In this document: positions 1 through 8,721 of the stretch, one piece after another
How positions within the stretch are numbered: the first letter of the stretch is position 1
Layout: the number at the start of each line of letters is the position of its first letter
Assembly (NCBI GenBank): GCA_965116395.1
Contig: OZ220684.1
Coordinates: forward strand, 1,612,001 to 1,676,000
Direction: 5' to 3'
DNA: 64,000 nt
DNA from: Bin5 sp965116395
GTDB lineage: Bacteria > Chloroflexota > Anaerolineae > Caldilineales > Caldilineaceae
Position numbers and translations under genes: made by a program
Notes under the pieces: model-generated
Database searches by the model: none
Told to the model about the DNA's origin: nothing
The model's input: the letters and a program-made list of their open reading frames with translations, nothing else

Positions 1-2
1 TG

Positions 3-1811
3 TTCCTCGGCGCTAACCAGTTGAGCGGGCCGGTCCCCGACCTGAGCGCTCTCTCCAACCTGCACTCGCTAGGCCTCGGTCACAACCGGTTGAGCGGGCC
101 GATTCCCGACCTGGGCGCGCTCTCCAACCTGTACTCGCTAGACCTCGGTCGCAACCAGTTGAGCGGACCGATTCCCGATTTGAGTGCACTCTCCAACCTG
201 ACACATCTGCACCTTTCCGACAACCAGTTGAGCGGGCCGATTCCCGATTTGAGCGCTCTCACCATTCTGGAAACGCTGCGCCTTTCCGACAACCAGTTGA
301 GCGGGCCGGTCCCCGACCTGAGCGCCCTTACCAGACTGACCAATTTCTCCCTTGCAGGAAATCAGCTGTGCCTGCCTGAAAACACAGACCTGTCCGGTCT
401 CAGTGACGTCGCGGCCGCCCACCTGCAGAGCCTGAATCTGCCCTCCTGTTCAGGCGGTCCGCCTCTGGAAACACCCCAGACACCGGAAACGCCCCAAACG
501 TCGCAGAATCCGACCACCTCCGGGGAAAGAGCGGCTCTTGTCGCCCTCTACCAGGCAACCGCTGGCGCCGGCTGGCGGCACAGCGACAACTGGCTGAGCG
601 ATGAACCGGTCGCTGCCTGGTTTGGCGTTGTCACCGACGACAATGGCCGCGTAACTGAACTGCACCTCCCGGTGAATGGGTTGCTCGGGCCGGTCCCCGA
701 CCTGAGCGCTCTCACCAACCTGATAAAGCTGAACCTTAGTTCCAACCGGTTGACCGGACCTATCCCGAACCTGGACGCCCTGACCGCCCTCACAAGCCTG
801 AACCTCAGTTACAACTGGTTGACCGGCACAATCCCCGACCTGAGTGCACTCTCCAATCTGTCAGAGCTGTTTCTCAGCGTCAACCGGCTGAGCGGACCGC
901 TCCCCGACCTGAGCGCCCTCACCAGCCTTACGCTGCTGGGCCTCGAGTCCAACAACTTGAGCGGGCCAATCCCGGATCTGAGCGCCCTCTCCAACCTGAC
1001 AAGTCTTGACCTCAGGCACAACCAGTTGACCGGTCCAGTCCCGGATTTGAACGGTCTCACCAGCCTGTCCCGGATGGACCTCAGTTACAACCAGTTGACC
1101 GGACCTATCCCGAACCTGGACGCCCTGACCAACCTGACAAGTCTGAACCTCAGCACCAACCAGTTGACCGGCCCAATCCCCGACCTGAGTGCACTCTCCA
1201 ATCTGTCAGGTCTGTACCTCAGCGCCAACCAACTGACCGGCCCAATCCCCGACCTGAGCGCTCTCAACAACCTGATAAGTCTGATCCTCAGCGCCAACCA
1301 GCTGAGCGGCGCAATCCCCGACCTGAGCGCACTCACCAATCTGTCAAGTCTGGACCTCAGCGCCAACCAGCTGAGCGGTACAATCCTCGACCTGAGCGCA
1401 CTCACCAATCTGTCAAGTCTGGACGTCAGCGCCAACCAGCTGAGCGGTACAATCCCCGACCTGAGCGCCCTGACCAGCCTGTACTGGCTGAACCTCAGGG
1501 CCAACCAGCTGACCGGCCCAATCCCCGACCTGAGCGCGCTCACCAACCTGTCAGGTCTGAACCTCGCTTATAACCAGTTGACCGGACCAATCCCCGACCT
1601 GAGCGTTCTCACCAACCTGTCAGGTTTGAACCTCGCTTATAACCAGTTGACCGGACCAATCCCCGACCTGAGCGTTCTCACCAACCTGTTCCAGCTGGAC
1701 CTCACAGGCAATCTGCTGTGCTTGCCCGCAGGCACAACGTTATCCGGTTCCAATGAACGAGTGGACGCCCACCTGCAGAGCCTCAACCTGCCGCCCTGCC
1801 CCGACCCCTGA
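3..1811 (+). CDS. Leucine-rich-repeat protein, 5' end outside window
   Basis: The reading frame is open from the first bases, so the true start lies upstream and the TTG at 21 is only an internal codon. The protein consists of ~23-residue leucine-rich repeats of the plant-like type (LxxLxLxxNQLSGPIPDLSAL). There are two repeat blocks, and each ends in a similar cap with LCLP and HLQSLNLP followed by Cys (nt ~366-450 and ~1719-1800). Between them lies a Pro/Thr linker (PQTPETPQT) and a segment with DNWLSDE and a VTELHL strand, which resembles the N-terminal cap that precedes LRRs in receptor-like proteins. Two adjacent 69-bp units near 1540-1680 are almost identical, indicating recent repeat expansion. 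Proteins of this kind are usually exported and bind proteins or glycans; no export signal is visible because the N-terminus is missing. Function unknown. Confidence 0.85.
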   Translation, partial: FLGANQLSGPVPDLSALSNLHSLGLGHNRLSGPIPDLGALSNLYSLDLGRNQLSGPIPDLSALSNLTHLHLSDNQLSGPIPDLSALTILETLRLSDNQLSGPVPDLSALTRLTNFSLAGNQLCLPENTDLSGLSDVAAAHLQSLNLPSCSGGPPLETPQTPETPQTSQNPTTSGERAALVALYQATAGAGWRHSDNWLSDEPVAAWFGVVTDDNGRVTELHLPVNGLLGPVPDLSALTNLIKLNLSSNRLTGPIPNLDALTALTSLNLSYNWLTGTIPDLSALSNLSELFLSVNRLSGPLPDLSALTSLTLLGLESNNLSGPIPDLSALSNLTSLDLRHNQLTGPVPDLNGLTSLSRMDLSYNQLTGPIPNLDALTNLTSLNLSTNQLTGPIPDLSALSNLSGLYLSANQLTGPIPDLSALNNLISLILSANQLSGAIPDLSALTNLSSLDLSANQLSGTILDLSALTNLSSLDVSANQLSGTIPDLSALTSLYWLNLRANQLTGPIPDLSALTNLSGLNLAYNQLTGPIPDLSVLTNLSGLNLAYNQLTGPIPDLSVLTNLFQLDLTGNLLCLPAGTTLSGSNERVDAHLQSLNLPPCPDP

Positions 1812-1963
1812 GCAGCAGCCGCGCCAAGCGTGACGCAACCTTGACGCCGGCCCGGCCCCTATCGTCTCAGATGCCCTTCCATCTCCTTGCGCATGTCGTC
1901 AACAGGCACATACACCCAAAGATAGAAACCGTTTGAGTGGACTATCCAGAATAAGGCTCCTCT

Positions 1964-2617
1964 CTACAAACCACGGCTGTTGAAGGCGAGCTGGTAGTCT
2001 TCGGGCAGGTCTATGTCGAATAGGAGAGAGTCGGACTCGACAATCCGGACTGGGATGCCGGCTTCTGCGGCCAAGTGCCGGTGGCGTTGGAAGCTGTCGC
2101 GGCCGAAGGCGAAGGGGATGGCCTGGGCCGGCTGCAGCATGAGCGCGTTGGTGCCGCCGTCACGGCTGGGGGCGATGGTGATCTGGGGGTCACGGTTGCT
2201 GAGGGAGGCCATTGTGCGGACGTCTTCGGCTGTGAGGTTGGGCATGTCGGTGGGGAGGATGAGGACTTTGGTTGCGCCGTGGGTGGCGGCGTAGCGGGCG
2301 GCCTGGGTGAGGGCGGCGTTGAGCTGGGGTTCGGAATCGGAGTCATTGGGGCTGCAGGGCTGACTTTCTTCGGCCAGGGCGCGGCTGCCGGCGCGTTTGG
2401 CGGCGGCCAGCGCGTATTTGTCGCGGCTGACGACGAGGATCTCGGCGTCAAGGTGGGCCTGGTTGATGGCTGCCAGGGTGCGGGTGAGGAGTTCGCGGTT
2501 GAGAGCGTGGCGCTGCTGGGGAGGGATACAGGCGGCCAGGCGGCTTTTGCCTTCGTTGAAGGGTTTGACGGGGACGATTATCCACAAGCGGGACTTACTC
2601 TGCGCGTCATTGGCCAT
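1964..2617 (-). CDS. cofC: 2-phospho-L-lactate guanylyltransferase (CofC/FbiD-like)
   Basis: Family members activate phospholactate (or phosphoenolpyruvate in FbiD) with GTP, giving the guanylylated intermediate that CofD consumes in coenzyme F420 synthesis. The N-terminus has the nucleotidyltransferase pattern IIVPVK followed by GKSRLA. Later come LILPTDMPNL, the acidic metal and nucleotide site, then TNALML and a FDIDLPEDY segment near the C-terminus, all typical of CofC. I place the start at the ATG giving MANDAQ; an in-frame upstream ATG at 2635 would add six residues and lengthen the overlap with cofD. The gene overlaps the end of cofD by about 11 nt, indicating translational coupling. 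Length (~217 aa) is normal. Whether the substrate is phospholactate or phosphoenolpyruvate cannot be read from the sequence. Confidence 0.88.
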   Translation of the reverse strand: MANDAQSKSRLWIIVPVKPFNEGKSRLAACIPPQQRHALNRELLTRTLAAINQAHLDAEILVVSRDKYALAAAKRAGSRALAEESQPCSPNDSDSEPQLNAALTQAARYAATHGATKVLILPTDMPNLTAEDVRTMASLSNRDPQITIAPSRDGGTNALMLQPAQAIPFAFGRDSFQRHRHLAAEAGIPVRIVESDSLLFDIDLPEDYQLAFNSRGL

Positions 2618-3605
2618 TTTGGTGCCGGGGGGCATTTGCGGTGCAGCTGCCGCTTTGGAGGCTCTGGGTGAACTGCAGGACCTCTGCAGCCAGGCGCCGT
2701 TTGGAGGGGAGGTCGGTCATGATGGTGTCGGTCGTCAGGGTTGGCAGGGGAAGTTGGCTTTCGTCGGCCCGGTCCTTCTGGTCGAGGACGAATCCGTCGA
2801 GCAGACCGGCGTAGTGCTCGACGACGGTGAGGGGCAGGTGTTCGAGATGGCCCATTTCGCGCATCATTTTGGCTGCGGGCCCTTTGACCGCGCGGCCGCC
2901 TACGATTGGGCTGACCGCCACCACAGGGGCAGCGCTGGCTCGCACGAGATCGCCCAGGCCGGGCACGGACAGAATCGGGTCCACGCTGAGATAGGGGTTG
3001 CTGGGGCAGATGATGATCTGCGCGGCGGTCTGCAATGACTCGGCCACTTCGGGGGCAAGCGTCGCGTTGTCGGCGCCGACGAATGTCAGTCCCTGGAAAG
3101 TCGGTTCGCAGCGGCGGCGTACGAAATAGTCCTGGAAGGGAAGATCGCCTTCGTCGGTGTGCACGAGTGTACGGACCGGCTGGTTGCACATGGGCAGGAT
3201 GCGGGAGGGGATGTCCAAGGTTCGGCGCAGGCGGTCGGTGATTTCGGTGAGAGTGACGCCTGACTTCAGCCAGTTGTTGCGCAGCAGGTGGAGGGCCAGG
3301 TCCTTGTCGCCGAGCCTGAACCAGGCCTCGCCGCCGAGGCGCTCGGTTTCGGCCAGCAGGTTCCAGGTCTCGCCGGCGCGGCCCCAGCCTGTCTGCGGGT
3401 TGTTGACGCCGGCCAGCCCGTAGAGCACGGTGTCGATGTCGGGGCAGATGGTGAGGCCCCAGTGCTCGAAATCGTCGCCGGTGTTGACGATGACGGTCAA
3501 CGCGCCCGGGGGCAGCGTTGCCTGTAGGCCGGCGGCCATTTTGGCGCCGCCGACACCGCCGGCCAGGGCGACGACCGGCGAAATTTTCTCCGTTGTTGGG
3601 GCCAT
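2607..3605 (-). CDS. cofD: 2-phospho-L-lactate transferase CofD (F420-0 synthesis)
   Basis: CofD transfers the phospholactyl (or phosphoenolpyruvyl) group to the deazaflavin Fo to form F420-0. The N-terminus carries the family signature ALAGGVGGAK, then VNTGDDFEHWGL, ICPDIDTVLY and a long GRAGETWN segment. IICPSNPYLSVDPIL and VVAVSPIVGGRAVKGPA follow, both diagnostic for this family. Length of 332 aa is usual. The start ATG gives MAPTTEK; no good ribosome-binding site precedes it, so expression may depend on coupling to the nitroreductase gene 47 nt upstream. It lies between that gene and cofC, forming an F420 operon. No cofE/fbiB gamma-glutamyl ligase or cofG/H Fo synthase is present in the window. 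Confidence 0.93.
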   Translation of the reverse strand: MAPTTEKISPVVALAGGVGGAKMAAGLQATLPPGALTVIVNTGDDFEHWGLTICPDIDTVLYGLAGVNNPQTGWGRAGETWNLLAETERLGGEAWFRLGDKDLALHLLRNNWLKSGVTLTEITDRLRRTLDIPSRILPMCNQPVRTLVHTDEGDLPFQDYFVRRRCEPTFQGLTFVGADNATLAPEVAESLQTAAQIIICPSNPYLSVDPILSVPGLGDLVRASAAPVVAVSPIVGGRAVKGPAAKMMREMGHLEHLPLTVVEHYAGLLDGFVLDQKDRADESQLPLPTLTTDTIMTDLPSKRRLAAEVLQFTQSLQSGSCTANAPRHQNGQ

Positions 3606-3652
3606 TGCACACGTTTTTCGTATGGTGCATTACGCGTTACGCAATGCGGGGC

Positions 3653-4336
3653 TCAGCGCCAGATTACCCGTTCCGCCAGAGGGAGCCGTTCACGCTGTTT
3701 CTCTTCGGCGGCGTAGCCGAGCGTGATCAGCGCCTGGGGATGCCAGCTTTGCGGCAGGTCGAGGGCATCCCGCACCAGTTCGGGAACGAACAGGGGGGCG
3801 CACATCCAGCAGGCGGCGAGGCCGTAATGGTGGGCTGCCAGGAGAAGATTCTGGCAGGCCAGGGCGGTGCTTTGCACGGCCATCAGCCATTCGGCCTCCT
3901 GGCGGCGCGGGTCGGGGTAGTCATCCATGCCTTCCAGGGAGAGGGAGGCCGCGACCAGTGCGGGCGCGCCGGTGATGCGGGCGTGGCTGATGCGGACTCG
4001 GCGCTCGATGATGGCTGCGTCGACGCCGTCGGCGCCCAGGTCGGCGCGCCAGCGCGCGCCCATGCGGTCGCTCAACTCCTGCTTGACCGGGTCGGAAGTG
4101 ACAACGCAGAAGCGCCAGGGCTGGCGGTTGTGGGCTGAAGGCGCCCAGATTGCGGCGGTCAGCAGCATTTCCAGCAGCGAGCGCTCGACCGGGTCGGGCA
4201 GGTAGCGGCGGACGGACCTTCGCCCGCGGATTAGCTGCCAGAACGAGCCGTCATCGATATCGGAGGCCCAGTCTGATTGGCGCCAGTCGCTGTAGTCGTC
4301 TCTGGGATCTGCGGACGCGATGCGCTGTTTTTGCAT
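3653..4336 (-). CDS. Nitroreductase-family protein of the F420 cluster
   Basis: A 227-aa FMN-dependent nitroreductase fold. RRSVRRYL is the FMN-contacting signature, followed by APSAHNRQPWRF, GAPALVAASL, an internal QSTALACQNLL helix, and ALITLGYAAEE at the end. As first gene before cofD and cofC, it resembles the C-terminal domain of mycobacterial FbiB, which uses FMN in F420 maturation (reduction of the dehydro intermediate). No CofE-like ligase domain is attached. An F420-maturation role is inferred from context; a general NAD(P)H nitroreductase is the alternative. A perfect -10 hexamer lies only 8 nt before the ATG. Confidence 0.82.
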   Translation of the reverse strand: MQKQRIASADPRDDYSDWRQSDWASDIDDGSFWQLIRGRRSVRRYLPDPVERSLLEMLLTAAIWAPSAHNRQPWRFCVVTSDPVKQELSDRMGARWRADLGADGVDAAIIERRVRISHARITGAPALVAASLSLEGMDDYPDPRRQEAEWLMAVQSTALACQNLLLAAHHYGLAACWMCAPLFVPELVRDALDLPQSWHPQALITLGYAAEEKQRERLPLAERVIWR

Positions 4337-4344
4337 GGGACGGC

Positions 4345-4373
4345 ATTATAGCATGGAGTGGTGGGAGTTGGAA
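4345..4373 (-). promoter_or_regulatory. Promoter of the nitroreductase-cofD-cofC operon, possibly leaderless
   Basis: On the minus strand a perfect TATAAT (4345-4350) is preceded, after 17 nt, by TTCCAA (a weak -35). Only eight bases separate the -10 from the ATG at 4336, so transcription would start at or within a base or two of the start codon, giving a leaderless message. Confidence 0.55.
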
Positions 4374-5307
4374 TGTGTTGGGGGATGCGGAGTGCGGGGG
4401 GACTGCGGGGGGGAATGCCTGAGGGTCTGTTTGGGAGGTTTTTCGTTTGCATGTCGTGGTTGACAGAACCATTTGAGCCGCAAAGTCACGCGAAGGGCCG
4501 CGAAGAACACCGGTGGGGTATCGGTTTTTCTTTGCGCAGGTGCGGGGGGCCTGCGGGGATAGGTAGTTTCCTCTCGCGGTTAACTTTTCTGACAGAGGTC
4601 AACGGGTCTAAAGATCCAAAGGGCCCAGATCGGCGCGTAGCACGGCTCCGGAGCGGTCGGATTTTGTTGCGTCAGCTCACCAAGTGCAAGACCGGAGGGA
4701 GCGCTGCGGCGGCTTGAATTTCCTCCTCAGACAAGCAAAGTAACGACGGCGGCAATAGTTCTTCCATAGCATCTAAATTGCTTACAACCGTTGCAGATGC
4801 TACACTATGTATGTGCAGAACTTATGTGCGGGCCTTCATGGACATCGCTCTTCTGAGGAGAACAGCAACAATTGCAAGTCCAATTGGAGCAACTCTGAGA
4901 ATCTTAAGCGGCGTGCTCTGGCCTCAGTTCCCGGCCAACCAACTGTTCGACCCGCTGCGGAAAGGCGCATCGTACGATCTCCGGGTTATGCCCAACCCTG
5001 TCATGGCAGTATGCATACTAGCAGTGACAGCCATTGGGGTCATCGGCAAATCGGAGGTCAGGTTGTCGTTCTAGAGGTAAGCGACGAGAGAGTATGTTGA
5101 ATCAAACTTCATGGCATACGGCGGAATCGTTGTGCTTGACGTTCCCGCTCCAGAAACGAAACTCTGCCGGTGCAGCGCCGAGATTCCTAGCGATAGCATT
5201 GCGTAAAGGGACCGGCAAAGCGGCCCCAAAATCAGAAAGTTTTGGTCAAGTCTGCACAAAGTGGTAGATTGACGCGAAGCTTACTACCTTGAAATACCTT
5301 GGACGCT
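4374..5307. other. Long intergenic stretch, no recognised gene
   Basis: About 930 bases between the F420 operon and the ISP-type enzyme. Short ORFs occur on both strands, but none has a ribosome-binding site, a recognisable domain or consistent codon use. It begins with G-rich stretches (GGGGGACTGCGGGG-like near 4400) resembling the flanks of the dispersed repeat, then a decayed CGCAAAG-type segment around 4480-4530. The part from 4730 to 5290 is less GC-rich, consistent with the edge of an acquired defence island. No RNA gene or transposase remnant was recognised. Confidence 0.5.
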
Positions 5308-8300
5308 ATGAACACGACCTCCCCAATTCACGCAGCCCTGCAAGAGTTCGCCGCAGCGGTGACAGACAAACTGACGCAGATCACACACGGCGGACCGGAA
5401 GAGCAGCTGCGCGCCCCCTTCGAGAACTTCATGGGCGCTGCCGCCGGCGCGCTCGGCTGGGATGTCGTCTGCACCGGTGAAACGCCCCTGCCGGATCGCC
5501 TCGGCCGCCCGGATTACGCAGTGCATCTGAACAGCCTGCTCGCCGGTTATGTGGAGCTCAAACCAGCGGGCACCGGCGCCACCGCTTCCCGCTTTGTGGG
5601 CCACAATCGCAGACAGTTCAACCGCTTTTCCGCAATCCCCAACATCCTCTACACCGACGGCAACGAGTGGGCGCTCTACCGTAACGGCGAGCTGGTGGAC
5701 AGGGTGGTCCGTCTCACCGGCGACGTCGCTTCCGAGGGCAAGCGGGCGGTTGGGCCGCGCGACGCGCACGCGCTCGAAAGTCTGCTGCGCGACTTTCTCA
5801 TGTGGAAGCCCTTCATTCCCACCGACCGCGCCGGCCGCATCGACCTCCGGCGCTTTGCCGGGCTGCTGGCGCCGCTCTGCCGCATGTTGCGCGACGACGT
5901 GACCGATGCGCTCAAGCGCTCGAACTCGCCCCTCTTGCAGCTGGCTCAGGACTGGCGCCAGCTTCTCTTCCCTGACGCGCCGGACGAACAGTTCGCCGAC
6001 GCCTACGCCCAGACCGTCCTATTCGCGCTGCTGCTGGGCCGCAGCGAGGGAGCCGAACCGCTCACACTCGGAAGCGCGGAAAACGCGCTGTCCGCGCAGC
6101 ACAATCTGTTGTCGCGGGCGCTGCAAGTGCTGACCGACCCCAACGCGCGCGCCGAAATCGCCGCGCCATTGGACCTGCTGCTGCGCGTGGTCGCGGTCGT
6201 GCCGCCCGCCGCGCTGACCAGTCCCGACGACCCCTGGCTCTACTTCTACGAGGATTTTCTCGCTGTTTACGATCCCCGTCTGCGCAAGGACGCCGGCGCC
6301 TACTACACGCCGGTTGAGGTCGTGCGCGCGCAGGTGCGCCTGATCGACAATCTGCTCGTGGAGCGCTTGGGCAAGCCGCTCGGCTTCGCCGACCCTGACG
6401 TGGTCACGCTTGACCCGGCGTTGGGAACCGGCACCTATCTGCTCGGCGTCATCGAACACGCGCTCGGCCGCGTAGAAGCCGAGCAGGGAGCGGGCGCGGT
6501 ACCCAACCAGGCTACGACGCTGGCCGAAAATCTGTACGGCTTTGAGCTCATGGTGGGCCCGTATGCGGTGAGCGAACTGCGCATCAGCCGCGCCTTGCGC
6601 GACCGCGGCGGGCAACTGCCGACGGCGGGTACGCATGTCTTCCTGACCGATACACTCGAAAGCCCCAATGCCAAGCCGCTGCAACCACCGCTTTTCCTGC
6701 AGCCGATCGCCGATCAGCACGCCCGCGCCCTGGAGGTCAAGAGTCGCGTACCGGTGATCGTCTGCCTCGGCAATCCGCCCTACGACCGGCATGAGGCGGC
6801 AACGGACACGAACAGAGCGCGCACCGGCGGCTGGGTGCGCCATGGCGATCGCGATGAACGGACGATCCTGCGCGACTTTCTCGATCCGGCGGTCAGCGCC
6901 GGGCATGGCCAACGTCTCAAGAATCTCTACAACCTGTACGTCTACTTCTGGCGTTGGGCGTTGTGGAAGGTCTTTGAGCAGGGAAACGGCGGGCCCGGCG
7001 CGGTCAGCTTTATCAGCGCATCGAGCTACCTTGACGGGGACGCCTTCTGCGGGATGCGCGAGCAGATGCGCCGCCAGTGCGACGAAATCTGGATTCTCGA
7101 CCTCGGCGGCGAGGGGCGGGGAACGCATCAGAGCGAAAACGTCTTCAACATCCAGACGCCCGTAGCCATCGCCGTCGCGTTCCGTGCCAGCGAGGCCAAC
7201 ACGGACACACCCGCCCGAGTCCACTATACCCATGTCGAAGGGACGCGCGAACAGAAGCTGGCCGCGCTCGACGACATTTCCGATTTCGCGAAAGTGGAGT
7301 GGCAAGAGTGTCCCGATGAGTGGCAAGCCCCGTTCCGTCCGGCGGGCGAGGGCGTTTACTTTTCACATCCCTTCCTGACTGACCTGATGCCGTGGCAGCA
7401 ATCCGGTGTCAAAGCTGGACGAACTTGGGTTGTTGCCCCCGAAATGAAAACGCTCCGCAACCGTTGGTATCGCCTTCTGCAAGCGAAGAGAAACGAACGC
7501 AAGAGTCTCTTCAAAGATTCTCCCACTGGGCGCAAAGCGCACGAGGCCGCAACCCAGTTGCCGCCATCGGAAGACAGGTTGAAATCTATTTGTGACCTTG
7601 AGACAGGACATCCCGCCCCTGAGCTTGTCCGTCTTGCTTACAGATCGTTTGACAGGCAATTCGTTTTTGGGGACGCTCGCCTGTTGGACAGGCCGGGGCC
7701 GGCATTGTGGCGTGCCCACAGCGAGAAACAGGTCTATTTGACCAGCATATTTACTCAGGCCTTGGAAACCGGGCCCGCTCTGACTTCCTCAGCGTCTATT
7801 CCCGATCTTCACTACTTCTCAGGCCGTGGCGCAAAGGATATTCTCCCACTCTACCGCGACAGCCGAGCGTCGAGGGCCAACATCCTCCCCGGCCTGCTTG
7901 AGCTACTTGGTGCTGCCTACCAGCACCCGGTCGCGCCGGAAGATTTTCTGGCATACGTCTACGGCGTGTTGGCGCAACCGGCTTTCATTACGCGTTTCGG
8001 CAAGGAATTGGAGACCCGCGAGCTGCGCCTGCCCATTGCCAGGGATGCGGCGCTGTTTGAGCGGATGCGCGCTGCCGGCGCAAACCTCCTCTGGCTGCAT
8101 TCATACGGCGAGCGGTTTGTGCCCGCAGGCAAGCCCCGCGGCCAGGTCCCGCCCGGCGCGGCCAGATGCACCGCAGCAGTGCCCGGCGACGCCGGCGGCT
8201 ATCCCGAAGCGTTTGCCTACAACGACGAGACCGCCACGCTCCACGTCGGCGCCGGCGAATTCACGCCGGTGGCGCCTGACCTGTACGCCTTCGAAGTATC

Positions 8301-8595
8301 CGGCCTCAAGGTCGTGCAGTCTTGGCTCAAGTACCGCATGAAGAAGGGCGCCGGCCGCAAATCCTCTCCGCTGGACGACATCCGCCCCACTCGTTGGACC
8401 AGCCAGTTCACGACCGAACTGCGCGAGCTTCTCTGGGTGCTGGAGGCCACCCTGGCCGCCTACCCCGAACAGGCCCAACTGCTTGAAGAGATCATTGCGG
8501 GCGACTGTTTCTACGCGGATGAGTTGCCGCCCGTGCCGGAGGAGATGCGCAAGCCACCGCGGGCGCGGGCAGTCAAGAGAGGATTGTTCGGGTGA
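5308..8595 (+). CDS. Type ISP-like restriction-modification enzyme (nuclease-methylase fusion)
   Basis: A large single-chain enzyme of ~1095 aa. An N-terminal PD-(D/E)xK-like nuclease is suggested by RPDYAV followed by GYVELK (about residues 67-85). An N6-adenine methylase follows: FYEDFLAVYDP and GAYYTP, motif I DPALGTGTYL (~370), NLYGFEL, and motif IV GNPPYD (~490). The remaining ~500 residues match the C-terminal target-recognition region expected of type ISP enzymes. No SF2 helicase motifs were seen between nuclease and methylase, so it may act more like a type IIG enzyme than a translocating LlaGI type. The frame also opens with TTG at 5299, but the ATG at 5308 is the likelier start; no strong ribosome-binding site supports either. 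Expected role is cleavage of unmethylated invading DNA with self-methylation. The partner 126 bp downstream is also defence-related. Confidence 0.85.
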   Translation: MNTTSPIHAALQEFAAAVTDKLTQITHGGPEEQLRAPFENFMGAAAGALGWDVVCTGETPLPDRLGRPDYAVHLNSLLAGYVELKPAGTGATASRFVGHNRRQFNRFSAIPNILYTDGNEWALYRNGELVDRVVRLTGDVASEGKRAVGPRDAHALESLLRDFLMWKPFIPTDRAGRIDLRRFAGLLAPLCRMLRDDVTDALKRSNSPLLQLAQDWRQLLFPDAPDEQFADAYAQTVLFALLLGRSEGAEPLTLGSAENALSAQHNLLSRALQVLTDPNARAEIAAPLDLLLRVVAVVPPAALTSPDDPWLYFYEDFLAVYDPRLRKDAGAYYTPVEVVRAQVRLIDNLLVERLGKPLGFADPDVVTLDPALGTGTYLLGVIEHALGRVEAEQGAGAVPNQATTLAENLYGFELMVGPYAVSELRISRALRDRGGQLPTAGTHVFLTDTLESPNAKPLQPPLFLQPIADQHARALEVKSRVPVIVCLGNPPYDRHEAATDTNRARTGGWVRHGDRDERTILRDFLDPAVSAGHGQRLKNLYNLYVYFWRWALWKVFEQGNGGPGAVSFISASSYLDGDAFCGMREQMRRQCDEIWILDLGGEGRGTHQSENVFNIQTPVAIAVAFRASEANTDTPARVHYTHVEGTREQKLAALDDISDFAKVEWQECPDEWQAPFRPAGEGVYFSHPFLTDLMPWQQSGVKAGRTWVVAPEMKTLRNRWYRLLQAKRNERKSLFKDSPTGRKAHEAATQLPPSEDRLKSICDLETGHPAPELVRLAYRSFDRQFVFGDARLLDRPGPALWRAHSEKQVYLTSIFTQALETGPALTSSASIPDLHYFSGRGAKDILPLYRDSRASRANILPGLLELLGAAYQHPVAPEDFLAYVYGVLAQPAFITRFGKELETRELRLPIARDAALFERMRAAGANLLWLHSYGERFVPAGKPRGQVPPGAARCTAAVPGDAGGYPEAFAYNDETATLHVGAGEFTPVAPDLYAFEVSGLKVVQSWLKYRMKKGAGRKSSPLDDIRPTRWTSQFTTELRELLWVLEATLAAYPEQAQLLEEIIAGDCFYADELPPVPEEMRKPPRARAVKRGLFG

Positions 8596-8721
8596 GAAAG
8601 CGAAGAAAGATTCGTTGCTTTCGAGGACCTGCACTCTTCAGCGAAAATGGTTAATATGCGCTAAAATACAACCTTCTCCCCAAGAGCGCCTCCCCCCTCA
8701 ACTTCAAAAGGTTAGGAGCCA

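Noticed and set aside
4778..5074. 98-codon plus-strand ORF with hydrophobic segments
   Set aside because: Overlaps other short frames, no ribosome-binding site or recognisable domain.
6019..7326. 435-codon minus-strand frame inside the ISP-type enzyme
   Set aside because: Antisense of the methylase motifs; no domain or ribosome-binding site.
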